A stretch of 64,000 nucleotides of DNA from Polyodon spathula. Its lineage: Eukaryota > Chordata > Actinopteri > Acipenseriformes > Polyodontidae. The notes beneath the pieces were generated by a model. It was not told where the DNA came from. It saw only the letters and a program-made list of their open reading frames with translations, and ran no database searches. The stretch covers positions 5,478,974 to 5,542,973 of the forward strand of contig NC_054553.1 in assembly GCF_017654505.1 (NCBI RefSeq). Direction: 5' to 3'. Position numbers and translations under genes: made by a program. Shown here in pieces: positions 25,601 through 38,186 of this stretch. The first letter of the stretch is position 1. Every line of letters starts with the position of its first letter.

Positions 25601-27286
25601 TGGTTCTGTATCACACCATAACTCATTGTGATTACCCAGGCGTAAGCCTAGCTTTTGTTAAGTTTGTTTATTGAAGTGTCTTGGTGTATAAAGGGAATCT
25701 CTGCAAGCAGCAGACCTATATTTTCAATGTTTTCTCAGGAAAGCAGGTGTCTCAGTCAGCAGAGACCGAACAACTTACCTTGGTAATGTCATCTACAGCA
25801 GCAAAATAAAAATTCAGTGATTTTACTGAGAAAATAACACATAACACCGCTTTTTTTGTGTTTGAAGCAGATACTATTCACAATCCCCCATGCCTCGCTT
25901 TGTAGTTTCTTCATCAAACGTTGTCGTTAAAAGTAATATCGTTTTTGACATTGAGTGCCTGGGGATGGCTGAATTGATGGTTTCTCAAAAGACATCTATT
26001 GAAACCGAAGACACCTCAAAATAATACATGCAAGACAGGTGGCATTTCAAGCAAAGTTTCTCATCTCCACAAATCTTGTATTTGATTCAATGTGGCAGTG
26101 AAAAAAAAAGTGGGCTTCTGTAAGTTTAATGAAGTCTAAATTATCTATTTTCAGTCATAAACATTTTAAAGAACGAGGGGATGAATGCAAGCAGCTGATG
26201 ACTGAGAGTTAGAGGGAGCATTGACCGGGGACACAAAGATTCAGCTTTTCTAGTCATCATGTCACAGGTTATCTTTCCATAATGTGACAGTTGTCTCTTA
26301 CTTGCCCTTATCTGTTCCCTGGAGATGAATGTTAGGCAGGCAAGATGTTGGACTCATTTGTTTGGTGTTTAGAAAATTACTGTCTTGTACAAGGAAACTG
26401 TCTGCCTGTTTTGTTGATTTATTCACTCATCAATATAAACATATTTTGAGAAGGGTTCAGCCTCACAGAGTTTGACAAATATATTAGACATACATGTACA
26501 GTGAAACAGTGCATAGACAGGTAGTGCAGTGTTAGGGGTTGTACTGTAAATGTCTTTTCTGGGGACTTTATATGTATTTTTTCACACACACAGCCATCAT
26601 CTGATTAAAAAAAAAAAAAGTTGTTGTTGTTCATTATTATTTTATGTGGAGATAACTACTGAAGGTGGATAACACTTATCAAGATATATCCAAATAATAT
26701 TAATCATCTAAACAGAGGCTGATCTTAAAACCTATCGCTCTGAATACACTTGATCATTCACAGTTTTCATTCCACTTTATTTTATTGCTTTTAGTGATCA
26801 CAGGAAATAAGTCAGTAAATAAACCAGCAGCATTAAATTAATGTAGGATCCCTTGGTAGACCTGCTGTCACGGTCTGCATAATGCATCCTCTGACATTAG
26901 TAGTTAGGGGTTTAAGTTTTTTATGACCAAAAAAGATTTTTCATAGTGTAGCCATTTTATTATGTTATCCGAAATGTTGATTGTTAAATTGACTAAAATG
27001 ACTATGACCTTGATTGACAGCGGAACAGTAATAGTGTAGTGGAGTGTAAGTCTAAATCCAGAGGAATCTTAATGCTAATGAGAGGTCCGTACTTAATAAT
27101 AATAAAAAAAAATCCCAAGTTCCCTTTGTTCAGTACTTTAGATCCGTCCACAAGCAGATTTAGAAAGTAATTGCAAGTAGTAAGGAATTAACAAATCTAA
27201 ATGATCAGATGATCTTAATATCAGTTCAGTGCAAACCAGACATTCCCCCACATATCTCCCCACCCTTCCACACATAAGAATGTAGA

Positions 27287-27306
27287 CACACACACACACA
27301 CACACA
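27287..27306. repeat. (AC)n microsatellite
   Basis: Ten AC units. Confidence 0.85.
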
Positions 27307-28336
27307 TACTAAGCTGGGGTGTTGATAGATGTAGTGTACTGTTTGATCTCTAAACCCCAACAGCACAGTGCTCAAACACATCGTGTCAGGGTGTTGGTAG
27401 ATGCAATTTATCGAGGTTGTCCCCAGGTGCTTTACAATGAGGTCTAGCCAATGTGATATGTTGTGGGCTGGTGGACCTCAGAGGCTCTTAAGGTTGGTAT
27501 TCATTTGGACAGTGTTGGACATTCATCAGTTGTTACCGTTAATGCACTGTGGAGATGGTATTGTCTGAGACACATGACCTGTTTGTGACAGAAAAGGACA
27601 CTCGCTAAGCATCAGCAGCTATGCAGGAAATCAGCTCAGATTACCATTATTGAGAACCCCCAGAGGTCTTAAACTGAAATTTAAAATGATAAATACAGAA
27701 AAAAAGATAAGTAGATGCACTGGATCTTGATGTACCATTATACTACCCTACTCATGCTGTCAAACTGAACCTCTGTTTTATTCCCAGGTCACGTAATAAA
27801 ATTAGCGGAGTGTAACCCAGCTCTTACAGATTTAATAAATTGCATCTCGATAAAAGGCAGTCAGTGTAACATGTCCTCCAGTGCAAAGGACTATCGTCTG
27901 TTAAACTGTACAGACACGTTTTGGCCAGTATCATAACATTTTAAGTTGAGGCAAGTGGCTACAATTTTGTTAGAATTATGAATTGTGTCAAATGCCGAAA
28001 GAATCAGTGTTTCTTAACACTATCAAAGATTGATAAATTTTAAGTCATCTATTCCCAAAGATCACCAAGGGCCATGTTGTAATTTGGTCATTTTTTGGGG
28101 ACATTTATTTGTGGACCATCAACAAAAAATTGTCAACCCTGAATCCTTCCTGAGAATGTCGTTGCTCAGTTTACTGTAATCACCTGCGAGAAAGTAATGG
28201 TTCAGTGCAGTTTAGTCCTTCTCAAGAGACTTTACAGCAATAGCATTTTGCAATATTAAAAATCGTGATTGAGAAATCAATCAGTCACCATTAAGGGTTT
28301 GTCTAAATTCCAGTACATCTTAACCTGTATATTGAC

Positions 28337-28514
28337 GTCATCCTGTGGCTACAACACACGGAATACAACATGTCATCCCGTGTCTACAACACACAGAATA
28401 CAACATGATGTCATCCTACAACACACGGAATACAGCACAATGTCATCCTGTGTCTACAACACATGGAATACAACATGATGTCATCCCTTGTCTACAACAC
28501 ACGGAATACAACAT
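28337..28514. repeat. Minisatellite, about five 30-38-bp units
   Basis: The unit is roughly GTCATCC-TGTGTC-TACAACACACGGAATACAACATGAT, with one unit lacking the TGTGTC block and small substitutions among copies. Open frames across it are by-products of the repeat. Confidence 0.93.
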
Positions 28515-29494
28515 TGGTTTATGTTTAATAATAGTTCATAAATACAACCTTCATTTTTGTGTAACAGAAATCATTTGGCACAGTTTAAGAAGCCAGAACC
28601 ACTTGTATTTTTTTTGCTGTCCTCTTACCCAAACTGTACAAGATGGCCTCTTATCCATCTTATAACAACACACAGTTTACAGAGATGGACGTAGGTCTCC
28701 CTGTGTTGCACTGGGTTTGATCAGACCTACCCACAGCTGTGAAACCTAGCCTTTGTAGTATAAAGGAAGTGTATGTATGTCTATTTAAAAAAATCAGCAG
28801 TAGATTTTTTTTTATGGCTACAGACTGACAGTTTATGGGCTTCTCCTCCTTTTTGTGGTCCTGATGGCTTTTCACAGGAGACTTAAGCTTTAGTTTGGGC
28901 ATGTGATACCCCTAATAGAGCAATAACTCCTGCAGCTAAAAAGAAGGAAACGGTTTTCAAATCGAGTGAAAATCATATGAACATCTTTATGCCAGCTGAA
29001 AAATTTGACTCATAATATTCTGATAAAATATCCAGGGCTATCATATCTGGTTTCTAAAGACGGAAAGTTCCAAAGGACACCTTAAGGCTAATTTGTCGCC
29101 TGTTGGTAAATAAATAAAATAATAATAATAATGCTGATGACAGTAAATAAGGTGATTCTGGATGGAGTGTAGTTATGTTGGTGGAAAATGAAAGCTGATT
29201 GCGACGTTTAATGTTATTTCCACAGCAATTTTTACATTTTTATTATAATGCAGGGTGTCCATTACCAGTGACAAATAGTATTTGGGAGCCGTTTGCATTG
29301 GAGTGTCCGCTGCTATCTGCGATCTGTCAGCCGGTGCAAAGCGAAATTAATATTTTAGTTTTCCATTTGCCTTCATGAACGCATATAATCATAAAGTTTC
29401 AGGAGCTCAAAGCTGACTGGAAATGAGAAATGCAGGCTGCCTGGGCCGTGTGATCATGCACTCTCCTAGCTGGGGGGTAACCCAGGATAGAGCC

Positions 29495-29792
29495 TCAGTG
29501 AAGGCAGAGGTTCCAAGTTTGCAGCATGGATTATAAACTCTGGGTGAGTTCCTCATTAATGTCAGTGGCTGTAGTTTGTTGCATTATAATTACAGTTTTT
29601 TTTTTTTTTATTCAGACCTGTTTTTGTTTATTGTCTTATATGTAACAGACATAACCCTTTGCTAGCTTACAGTACAGAACATCCTTGCGTTTTAGGAGAG
29701 AGACTGCTATAATTTTAATAATGCAAGTTTATGCAATTCATTTTAAAAGAATAACATCTAGCAAAATGTATACAATGAATATTGGTGATTTT

Positions 29793-29877
<85 letters not shown>

Positions 29878-30247
29878 TATACGACACTGCTATAATTTTA
29901 ATAATGCAAGTTTATGCAATTCATTTTAAAAGAATAACATCTAGCAAAATGTATACAATGAATATTGGTGATTTTTGTTATATATATATATATATATTTA
30001 AAATGAATTGCATAAACTTGCATTATTAAAATTAGCAGTCTCTCTCCTAAAATGCAAGGATGTTCTGTACTGTAAGCTAGCAAAGGGTTATGTCTGTTAC
30101 ATATAAGACAATAAACAAAAACAGGTCTGAATAAAAAAAAAAAAAACTGTAATTATAATGCAACAAACTACAGCCACTGACATTAATGAGGAACTCACCC
30201 AGAGTTTATAATCCATGCTGCAAACTTGGAACCTCTGCCTTCACTGA
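29495..30247. repeat. Inverted duplication with about 250-bp arms
   Basis: The arm 29495-29747 is the reverse complement of 29996-30247, with about one substitution (GCGTTTTAGG against GCATTTTAGG) and one 2-bp indel; even a 14-bp T/A run is the same length in both. Between the arms lies a (TA)n block (29794-29876), a direct second copy (29886-29979) of the inner end of the left arm (29703-29795), and a short TA block. No coding content is seen. The two AT-rich inner copies also produce tyrosine-isoleucine open frames that are not genes. Confidence 0.95.
29794..29876. repeat. (TA)n microsatellite
   Basis: About 40 TA units within the loop of the inverted duplication. Confidence 0.95.
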
Positions 30248-32586
30248 TATTTTTCTTTTTTTTTTTTTTCAGGTATCCAATGTAAAAATGATAGTTTTAC
30301 AAGCAGTGCAACAGGTGCGCATTTGCACAATTGTATAATTCACAAAAATAGATTGCACTCATGAACTACTGTTGAACATAAAACAAGTGCTGTTGCTTTA
30401 TAACTTTCAAACAAGGTCTAGGCACAGGATGACATCTATACACAGGATGAAATGTACTGGAATTTTAACAAACCCTTAACAGTGACTGCTTGATTGGTTG
30501 TAGTGCAGTAAGCCTCACCTCCGTCTGCAGGTCTTTATTTGATGGCCTGCTGGATATAACTGCAACTGTGATTTACAGCAGATTTAGCATGGGTCTGATT
30601 GATGGCTTCTTATCATAACACATTTCAACATGATATTGGAGCTACGCTAATGGCCTGGGGAGAGAGCGAGCAGATTACACCCCTCCCTGCAGCTAGAGTG
30701 ATGTCATAGAAACGTTATAGCCAGGGTTGGAAAAATAGATTACAGTTATTAAAAGGGTAGGGGCACCTGGTGGTAAACTGGGTATGCCAGTCCTGTGGTG
30801 TACCAAGGACACAGAAACATGCCCATTTAATACTGCTTACCCTATATAGGAAAACAATTACAACTGAGTTCACAAACCTTGAGAGACCACATGTGCTGCT
30901 TCAATCTGTAAAGTTGAAGATGTCAAGTATCGCTTTATTTAAGTGTTTAAGTCATCCCTGGAAAAGTGTTCTTGCCCTCAAATATTGTGGATTGGTACCA
31001 GGGCTATTTCCTTTTCTCTGCCAGTGACAAAGGGGATTGTATTATTTTAATTATTTTATAGAAGCATTCTCATTGCCAGGAAGTACTATTATGCTTTACC
31101 GCCAGGTCCTTAAAAAAAAAAGTCATGCTGACTTCATCCCAGCTAATTGGCCAGCTGCCTCCACTAATAGATATAGGTGAAAAAAGCTAAACATTTAAGA
31201 GGGACCTTTGAAAATGTACTGTCTTTAGTTCTGATGAAATTGGAGTAATAGACAGACCCCAGCTAACCCTCCTAATCCAGATATGCTCTGCATACACCCG
31301 CAAATAACCCTTATTTGGAGTAATTTATATTGCACCCCATTCCCCCCTCTGCTTGTTTAATCCATTTGTATTTGTGTATTAATTGTTTTATTACCCATTT
31401 TGCCACTGTATAATTTAAACATTAGAATGAATTTGAAGGACTGATAGATATCAAAGGAATCTGCATCGCATTTGAATTGGTAATAAAAAAAACAATGGCA
31501 AAAGTGTAGAATAGTCTTATTATTTCTAATCATATTCTATCATTGTTAGTAGCATAATTAATACTGTTTATAGATTGTTTATAATCATTTATAACATATC
31601 TAAACTAAAGTGTTACCTTTGAACTTAACTCTTTGAAGACTACTTATAAAGCAGTTTATATAATTATAATAATACATTATACATGTACATGACAGAAATG
31701 TGTACAGCACAGAAATTAATTCAGTCTTTGTGAAAGTTGTGAGATTAACAGTGCTGAATTATGTACGATAATAGCATTGTACAATACAAACATGTCTAGT
31801 TCAAAGAAAGGCGTATACATGAGTGACTGCTTTGTAGTTCTGGACAAATTAGTGCATCGTTAATAAATACAGCGCAATTGCATTACCAATATGTTTTGCA
31901 AAACAAGCAGAAGATTAGAGTTCATGAAAAGGTCTTCAAACTTACAGTACAGGTCTGTTGCTCTGTAGCACCCCTACTGGATATCCAAGTCCATTGTATT
32001 GGGGTGGGGGATTAGTGGGGGATGGGGGTATTCACATCTTGGTTGTGCTTCACAGAGTTTCAGTTTGCATAAAGACAGAGAGCAGATGCAGTGATAACAT
32101 CTTTGTGTTTCTGGAAGCTGGCTGCATTGTTGAAAGGGAATATACAGTAAGCCGGAGAATGGTGTCATGCTTTTCTGTAAAACGCATACTGTTGGTATTG
32201 AAGTCCAGTGGCTTGTTGGTATTGTTTATAACATGATAATATACTAACAGAAACACCTGGTGTTCATTTATTTCAAGATCCAGGCTACTACTAATTACTG
32301 TAACTGTAGTATTAGGTATCAGAGTCCAAACTTTTTTTTCTGTTTTCCAATCTACAAAATGAGTTATGTTATCTGCATATATTATCTATTCTGGTGTGGA
32401 GTGCAGTGCCTACTGCCCTGAGGATGGATTCAGTTTCAGGTGCTACTGAGTTCCTTGCATGTGTAAAGACTCCAAAACAAGTGTAAGGCTCCTTGAAGAT
32501 ATTTGAAGTATGAAATATATTGATATTGGGGTGGGGGGGTGAAACTTGTTGCTGTGAACTGAGAGTCGCCATCTCAGTGGAATCTG

Positions 32587-32589
<3 letters not shown>

Positions 32590-32619
<30 letters not shown>
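32590..32619. repeat. Poly(A) run, 30 bp
   Basis: Uninterrupted A-run. Confidence 0.95.
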
Positions 32620-32621
<2 letters not shown>

Positions 32622-32934
32622 CGCAAAATGATGGACCCTTCTGGGACCACAATGCCTTGTGTGTTTACAGGACTTCTGTGAGCCTCGGCAACTGAACAGG
32701 GACCCAGTGCTGGCTACCTTCACCGTAGGACTCAGCCTGGACAGTTCCTTAGATCAGGTGGGAAAGAGCCATAAGTCAGGAGATCAGTCGAGGTGCGGGA
32801 GGAGGTGGTGATCAAGATTACTGACATTTCCTGGCAGAAGAACATGTACAAAATATTACCACTTCTGGGATTTAATTAAACAAGGATCCCAATCTGTCTG
32901 GATTAGAAGAACTGTTATTGTGTTTGAGCTGGGA

Positions 32935-33110
32935 GGACTGGAAGATAGTGTGACTTAGGGCCAAGCACTGGGAGGCAGTATGACCTTGTAGCTTAGGTCT
33001 GGAAAGAAATGTGGCCTTGTGGTTAGAGCTGGATAATGGAAGGCAGGGCAGTTAAAGATTATGCAACAAGGTTCTGTGTGGCCAAGTGGTTAGAACTGTG
33101 CAACTGGGAG
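32935..33110 (+). repeat. Degenerate array with tRNA A-box-like core
   Basis: Several diverged units of about 30-40 bp, each resembling GGGAGGCAGTGTGGCCTTGTGGTTAGAGCTGG. Clear cores are GTGGCCTTGTGGTTAGAGCT near 33011 and GTGGCCAAGTGGTTAGAACT near 33078. The core resembles a tRNA D-arm/A-box (TGGCnnAGTGG). No complete tRNA can be folded from it by eye. A similar array lies at 41.6 kb. Confidence 0.6.
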
Positions 33111-35129
33111 GCACAGTGATCTTCTATTGAGTTCTAATGTTTTTAAAATAGGACTGAGAGACTACAGCTGGCAGCAAGTTTCAGTGCTATCAATGTGATG
33201 TCTTTCAAGAGCACAAAATCCATTAAAAGATATAATAAAAGTAACATTAATGTTGTCAGTCAGAGATGCCTGCAGTGCCATTTCTATAAAATCTCCTTGA
33301 ATCCTGTACATGGCAGCTCTAAAGGGAATTGTGAGTGTACAATCAGCAGGAGTTTCCAGTTCAGGCACTCCTCTTCAGCTCAATCTTTAGTTAGACTGGC
33401 ATGTTTCCGTTGCCAGTGCTGATGGATGCCCGTTTTAGTGTCATCTTTTGTTGATTTGTTTATTATTTTAGTTTGTTTTTTTATTTATTTATGGAAATTT
33501 CCATTTATCAAAATGTGGTGTGTGCAACATTTACTTTTCAGAGAGCAATAGTGTCCAAATACTGTGTCACCTTTTCATGTATCTTGTACAAATCCAATTG
33601 GCTGTTTCTGTCTTGTAAGCAAAACTGGGCTGCACCATTTAGTTACTGTACTTAGTAGAAATTCCATAGCAGCCCTCCAAGACACACAGCTGAGTGAGTT
33701 TACTATCATTCCATTGTGTTACACCCCAACTGGGGACAGGGTTGAAAGGATCTGAAAATTATTTGCAATGCAACTTTAAAACCCCTGCTTAATGTGTTGC
33801 TAAGCTTGTCTCTGCTCATTTGCTGCCTGATTGAGCATTTCCAGCATAATTATCAGTAGTTACTCTGGGTTTGCAGCATGTTTTCCTTAGTGTCAGTCAG
33901 TATAGCATGCCGGGAAAATAACAGAGCCTTGAGTGGGGGTCTGACACAGTTTGGAGATTTGAAATAAGGATTAAAGATAGATAGGTGTTAGTACTTATAA
34001 TACAAAGATAATTACACATTTCTCAAATTTGATGTAAAAAGCAAAAACAAATGAGCCTTTCAGTGTTTTTGTTTGTAAAGGCAATTTTATCAGGTTGCTA
34101 ACACTGATGTATCCTGCTGCAGTTGCACCTCAAAACAACACTATAATGCCCTCAGACACAAAGTGCAGCTCTGTAGGGTAGTTGGTTGTTGAAAGAAGGA
34201 TTAAATCTGTGACCTCTGGGCCCAGGGGTTAGTGGATAACTTATTGAACTTCCAGCACATGAACTGGATTGATGTTTAGCAAGGTCTCACAGCTGTTCAT
34301 CATGTTCAGGTGCTCCCTGCTTGGTCTCTAGTATGTCTTAGCTGGCACAACTGCAGAGGCCTTGTGGGAATATAGGCGCTCAATTCCAATCCCAACCCAC
34401 ACTCTCCCCCAAGAGATTGGATATGCCTCCTGGATATGCCACCAGAGAAAGGCGCTGTGAATTAGTCGGGAGGTTATTAAATCAGCCTCATACTCGGTCA
34501 CCAGTCTTGTTTACATCTTAAAATGCATAACAACTTCCCCATAACAAGTGAGCACAGGTGGTGGATTTTAAAAGTAGGAGCTGTATTATTCTATATTAGT
34601 TTATGAAGCCCACAATGTTTTAGGTAAATAATAATGCAACATATACAGTTAGTTCTGCATTTTAAAATATCAGTTACTGTATAGTGTAAGGATTATGGGC
34701 GTTTAATGTACTTTACAGTAATTAATGCACTGTACATGTTTCTCCTTCTCCATATTTTTTCTTCTTCATCATCTTCATCTTCATACAGTGCCATCTACAT
34801 GCAGACAGACTAGTGGTGCCATTGTTAGTGTTACTGAATAGTCGAAGAGATGAAACCCAGGACAGGAGCAGAGAAGTCTGAAGAGTCATTTCTCCATTTG
34901 AATTATGCTGGACGACCCCCCCCCGTTGCTCCCCCGACACCATTAAAACATAACTGTGGTAAATTTGTATTGATAAGCTTGTAGAGCATCTGTAGAAAAA
35001 CAAAAAAGTTGTTTTTTTGTTTTTTTGAAAAAAATGACGCATACTTACTGTGTATGAATTTTTTTATATGTTTTTTTTTTGGGTTTGTTATACAAAACAA
35101 TATGTTTCAGCTGTAAATAAATTCACCAC

Positions 35130-35158
35130 CCCCCCCCCCCCCCCCCCCCCGCCCCCCA
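35130..35158. repeat. Poly(C) tract
   Basis: C-run with a single G interruption, preceded by ATTCACCA. Confidence 0.9.
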
Positions 35159-35809
35159 AGTATCCCTCTCTCGCCTGTTGTCAGTCATCTCCATTCATAT
35201 TTGGGAAGCAGACCGCTGTGATAATTGATTTGATGGTCTGGTCTGAATGAATCACTTCTGGGCATTACAGGGGCCTCTGAGATGCCTGCAAGAGAGAAAA
35301 GGTGGGAATGAATGAAAGCACTTCATGTTCCTCAGGGGCATGTGGCCCAGATTTCTTCAAAGAATAAAAAAACATGCTGCTTTGCTTAGAACTCTGCAAT
35401 AAATATAGCAATAAGCATCCAGTCCGCGTCAGATAAGAAAAAGGTTTTCATAGAGAGACAATGTTTGGTACGTACTTCACTGGCAGGTGGATAAAGGATG
35501 ATCGCAGTGGAAATAATCAGATTTTTAACGGGCTTGTTCTATGAGAGTACCTTTTTCTGGCCCTTTGTGAGCGAACAAAAGTGCCCCCCTTTTAAAGGAA
35601 GGCTTTGAATGCTGAATGGGCTGGCTGGATGGTTGAGCAGGACAATGGGTTGGATTAGCTAGAGATCATTGAGCTCATACTGGGGAGACAATTGGTACAG
35701 TAATAAAGCTTGTGCCCCTGTTTGGGACCACAGGGTGGTTAGTGCCTCTTCACCCTTGTGATGGGTAAAGAGAAAATCAGGGGATGGAAAGGAAATGAAG
35801 CGCAGTGAT

Positions 35810-36135
35810 AGAAAAAATTGATTGAGAAATGAGAAGAAAGTATAAGATACAGAGGGGTCAAGAAAAAGAAAGATGGGAGAAAATGGAAGAAATGTTATAT
35901 TTTCATTTTGTGGAGGAAGAAAAATGAAGCGTATCAAGAAATAGAAGTGCTATGGAATGAAACTGAAAATATGAGGAGAGGAGATAAAAAAAAAAAACAG
36001 TGGAGAGAAAAAAGAAAGGAGGGAGGGGCCCATAATGGAAAAAACAATGGAAAAACCAAAGTAATAAAGGAGGAATGGATGGAAGGAGTTTGAGAGGAGA
36101 GGGGAGGGGGGGGTGAAAGAGAAAGGGATAGATGG
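35810..36135 (+). repeat. Long purine-rich tract
   Basis: The plus strand is strongly biased to A and G over about 320 bp (runs such as GAAAGGAGGGAGGGG and GAGAGGAGAGGGGAGGGGGG), with scattered pyrimidines. Apparent lysine/glutamate or proline/phenylalanine frames across it reflect composition. Confidence 0.85.
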
Positions 36136-36889
36136 TGAAGAGAGTATATAAAAGTCCTGCACGTGACCTCTTAATTCCAGCTGCTTGCTCTGCAATGCTC
36201 CATGTCATCAATACAGGCATCCACACAAAGAAGCCTGCCAGGACCTGAGCTGGAGAAATACAAATGTAATCAAAACTAACTTGTCGTTTCAGAGAAAGGG
36301 CCTCATCTCCACCATAAATGGAGCATGCCTCTTTTTAGTTCTGCCCCCCATTTCCCCCAGGTTCTTAGTCCCTTTTTTGTGGTAACCAAGCTTGCTAATT
36401 CTTTAGAAGCACAGGTGCAGCCTGGGTTCTCAATTTGAGAGCTGGAAATTACTTTGTGTATTGTTAATGAATAGCTATTTAAACATGCCAGTATAAATAT
36501 TAATAACTTGTATAACTTACAATATTGTCTTCTCTTGCAGCCCATTATAGTGACAAAAGGCAATACATAGATTTTCAGTTACTGTAAATGCTTCTAATAT
36601 TGCTTATACTTCAGTAGGCAAAAAAATAAAAACGTTTTCTTAAGCTGTGGAACAGCCACTTGTATTGCCTCAACGTTAGGGGTGGCACTTCTTGTAAAAC
36701 TAAACTACAGTAGTTAATTTTTTGCATCCAAGATGGGTTAATTGAATCCAAATAAATAGCATGTATTAGAGTTAATACCATGAACTTATAAAACAAAGTA
36801 ATTTAGTTCTGTTTTTCTACAGAAATAGTGTGACGGATTCACATAGCTTAACTACTTATTTTATATGACTAGTCTGCTTTTGTGAATAA

Positions 36890-36890
<1 letters not shown>

Positions 36891-36954
<64 letters not shown>

Positions 36955-36985
36955 TAATAATATAGTATCGTATATATATAATATA
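36891..36985. repeat. (TG)n(TA)n compound microsatellite
   Basis: TG units run into TA units with interruptions. Confidence 0.9.
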
Positions 36986-37622
36986 ATATATATTTATAAG
37001 TTCTTCATCAAGAGGGCTCATTGTGTTAAAAATATGCAAACCAGCAAGAGTACTGCCTCATAAATGTTTCAATTAAATGCATGCAAGTTTAATACCAACA
37101 AAGACATGCTTAAAAAAAAAAAAAAAGCACAGAGTAGTGAGAATGCTAAGGTTCTTTGATCGGCATGTCATCAGTATGTGAAAGAACCCAGTTCCCCACT
37201 GCCCCTTTCCCTAGCCCTGCTGTGCTATATATACAGTAAGCTTGGTGTAATTCATCTCCACAGCAGAAAAAAAAAATAGCATATGTATCAGATAATGTAA
37301 AAAGAAAGGTCAGTTCTACCGTTGTGTGCGCTGAGACATAGTACAGCAAATGAACTGCGTTTTCATAGTGTCCATCCTTGAGCATGGGAACATAATTCTT
37401 GAAAAGTGGTGGCATACTCAGTCAGGTTACCTCTGTATATGGCTAAGTTAAATAAGTTGCTGATACATAATTCCTTTTGCCATATATCATTGTCAGTGCA
37501 TTCTTTTTCAGAACTGCATTTTCGCTTGTTTGGACAGGGATGTAATTGGGTTTAATTTAAGTAGGTGCATTCAATGTTGGTCTTTCTTTCTTGTGGTGCT
37601 TAGTACTGCTTGCTGTTGTTAG

Positions 37623-37697
37623 ATGGCTTTATCCAAAGCAACTTTCAGAGACTAGGGTGTATGAGTATGCATCAGCTGCAAAGTCACTTACAACAAC
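37623..37697 (+). repeat. SINE/L2-tail-like fragment, first half
   Basis: Contains GCTTTATCCAAAGCAACTTT, CAGAGACTAGGGTGTATGAG and GCATCAGCTGCAAAGTCACTTACAAC segments that I recognise as a common fish interspersed-repeat module. It is cut off at a G-run at 37698; the second half of the same module type occurs at 54003. Confidence 0.6.
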
Positions 37698-37742
37698 GGG
37701 GGGGGGGGGGTGGGGGGGGGGGGGGGGGGGGGGGTCCAAACC

Positions 37743-37805
<63 letters not shown>
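37698..37805. repeat. Poly(G) tract joined to (TA)n
   Basis: A G-run of about 35 bases with one T (37698-37733), then CCAAACCATT, then about 30 TA units (37746-37805). Confidence 0.92.
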
Positions 37806-37807
<2 letters not shown>

Positions 37808-37968
37808 TATGAACTGTGGATAGACACATTGATGAATATGGACACACTGTATTGATGTATAGCAGTCTAAATGGGTTGTACTGTTTAAAGTGGTTCACAT
37901 TCATTACTGGAGCAATTTGGGCAATCAATCCTCCTTTAGCTACATCTATTCATCTGTATATGGATATA

Positions 37969-38037
37969 CAGTGGCTTGCGAAAGTATTGACCCCCCTTGG
38001 CATTTTTCCTATTTTGTTGCCTTACAACCTGGAATTA
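37969..38037. repeat. Tc1 left terminal inverted repeat
   Basis: Matches 39406-39474 in reverse complement over 69 bp with one mismatch (GCGAAAGTATT against GCGAACGTATT). Confidence 0.95.
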
Positions 38038-38186
38038 AAATTGATTTTTTGGGGGTTTGTATCATTGTATTTACACAACATGCCTACCACTTTGAAGAGG
38101 CAAAATATTTTTTATTGTGAAACAAACAAGAAATAAGACAAAAAAACATATAACTTGAGCGTGCATAAGTATTCACCCCCCCAAAG

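Noticed and set aside
33006..33035. Possible tRNA gene
   Set aside because: Only an A-box-like core is present; acceptor stem, anticodon arm and B-box cannot be completed.
34722..35042. 106-residue minus-strand open frame
   Set aside because: Composition is driven by a T/A-rich stretch; no motif, no splice sites, no context.
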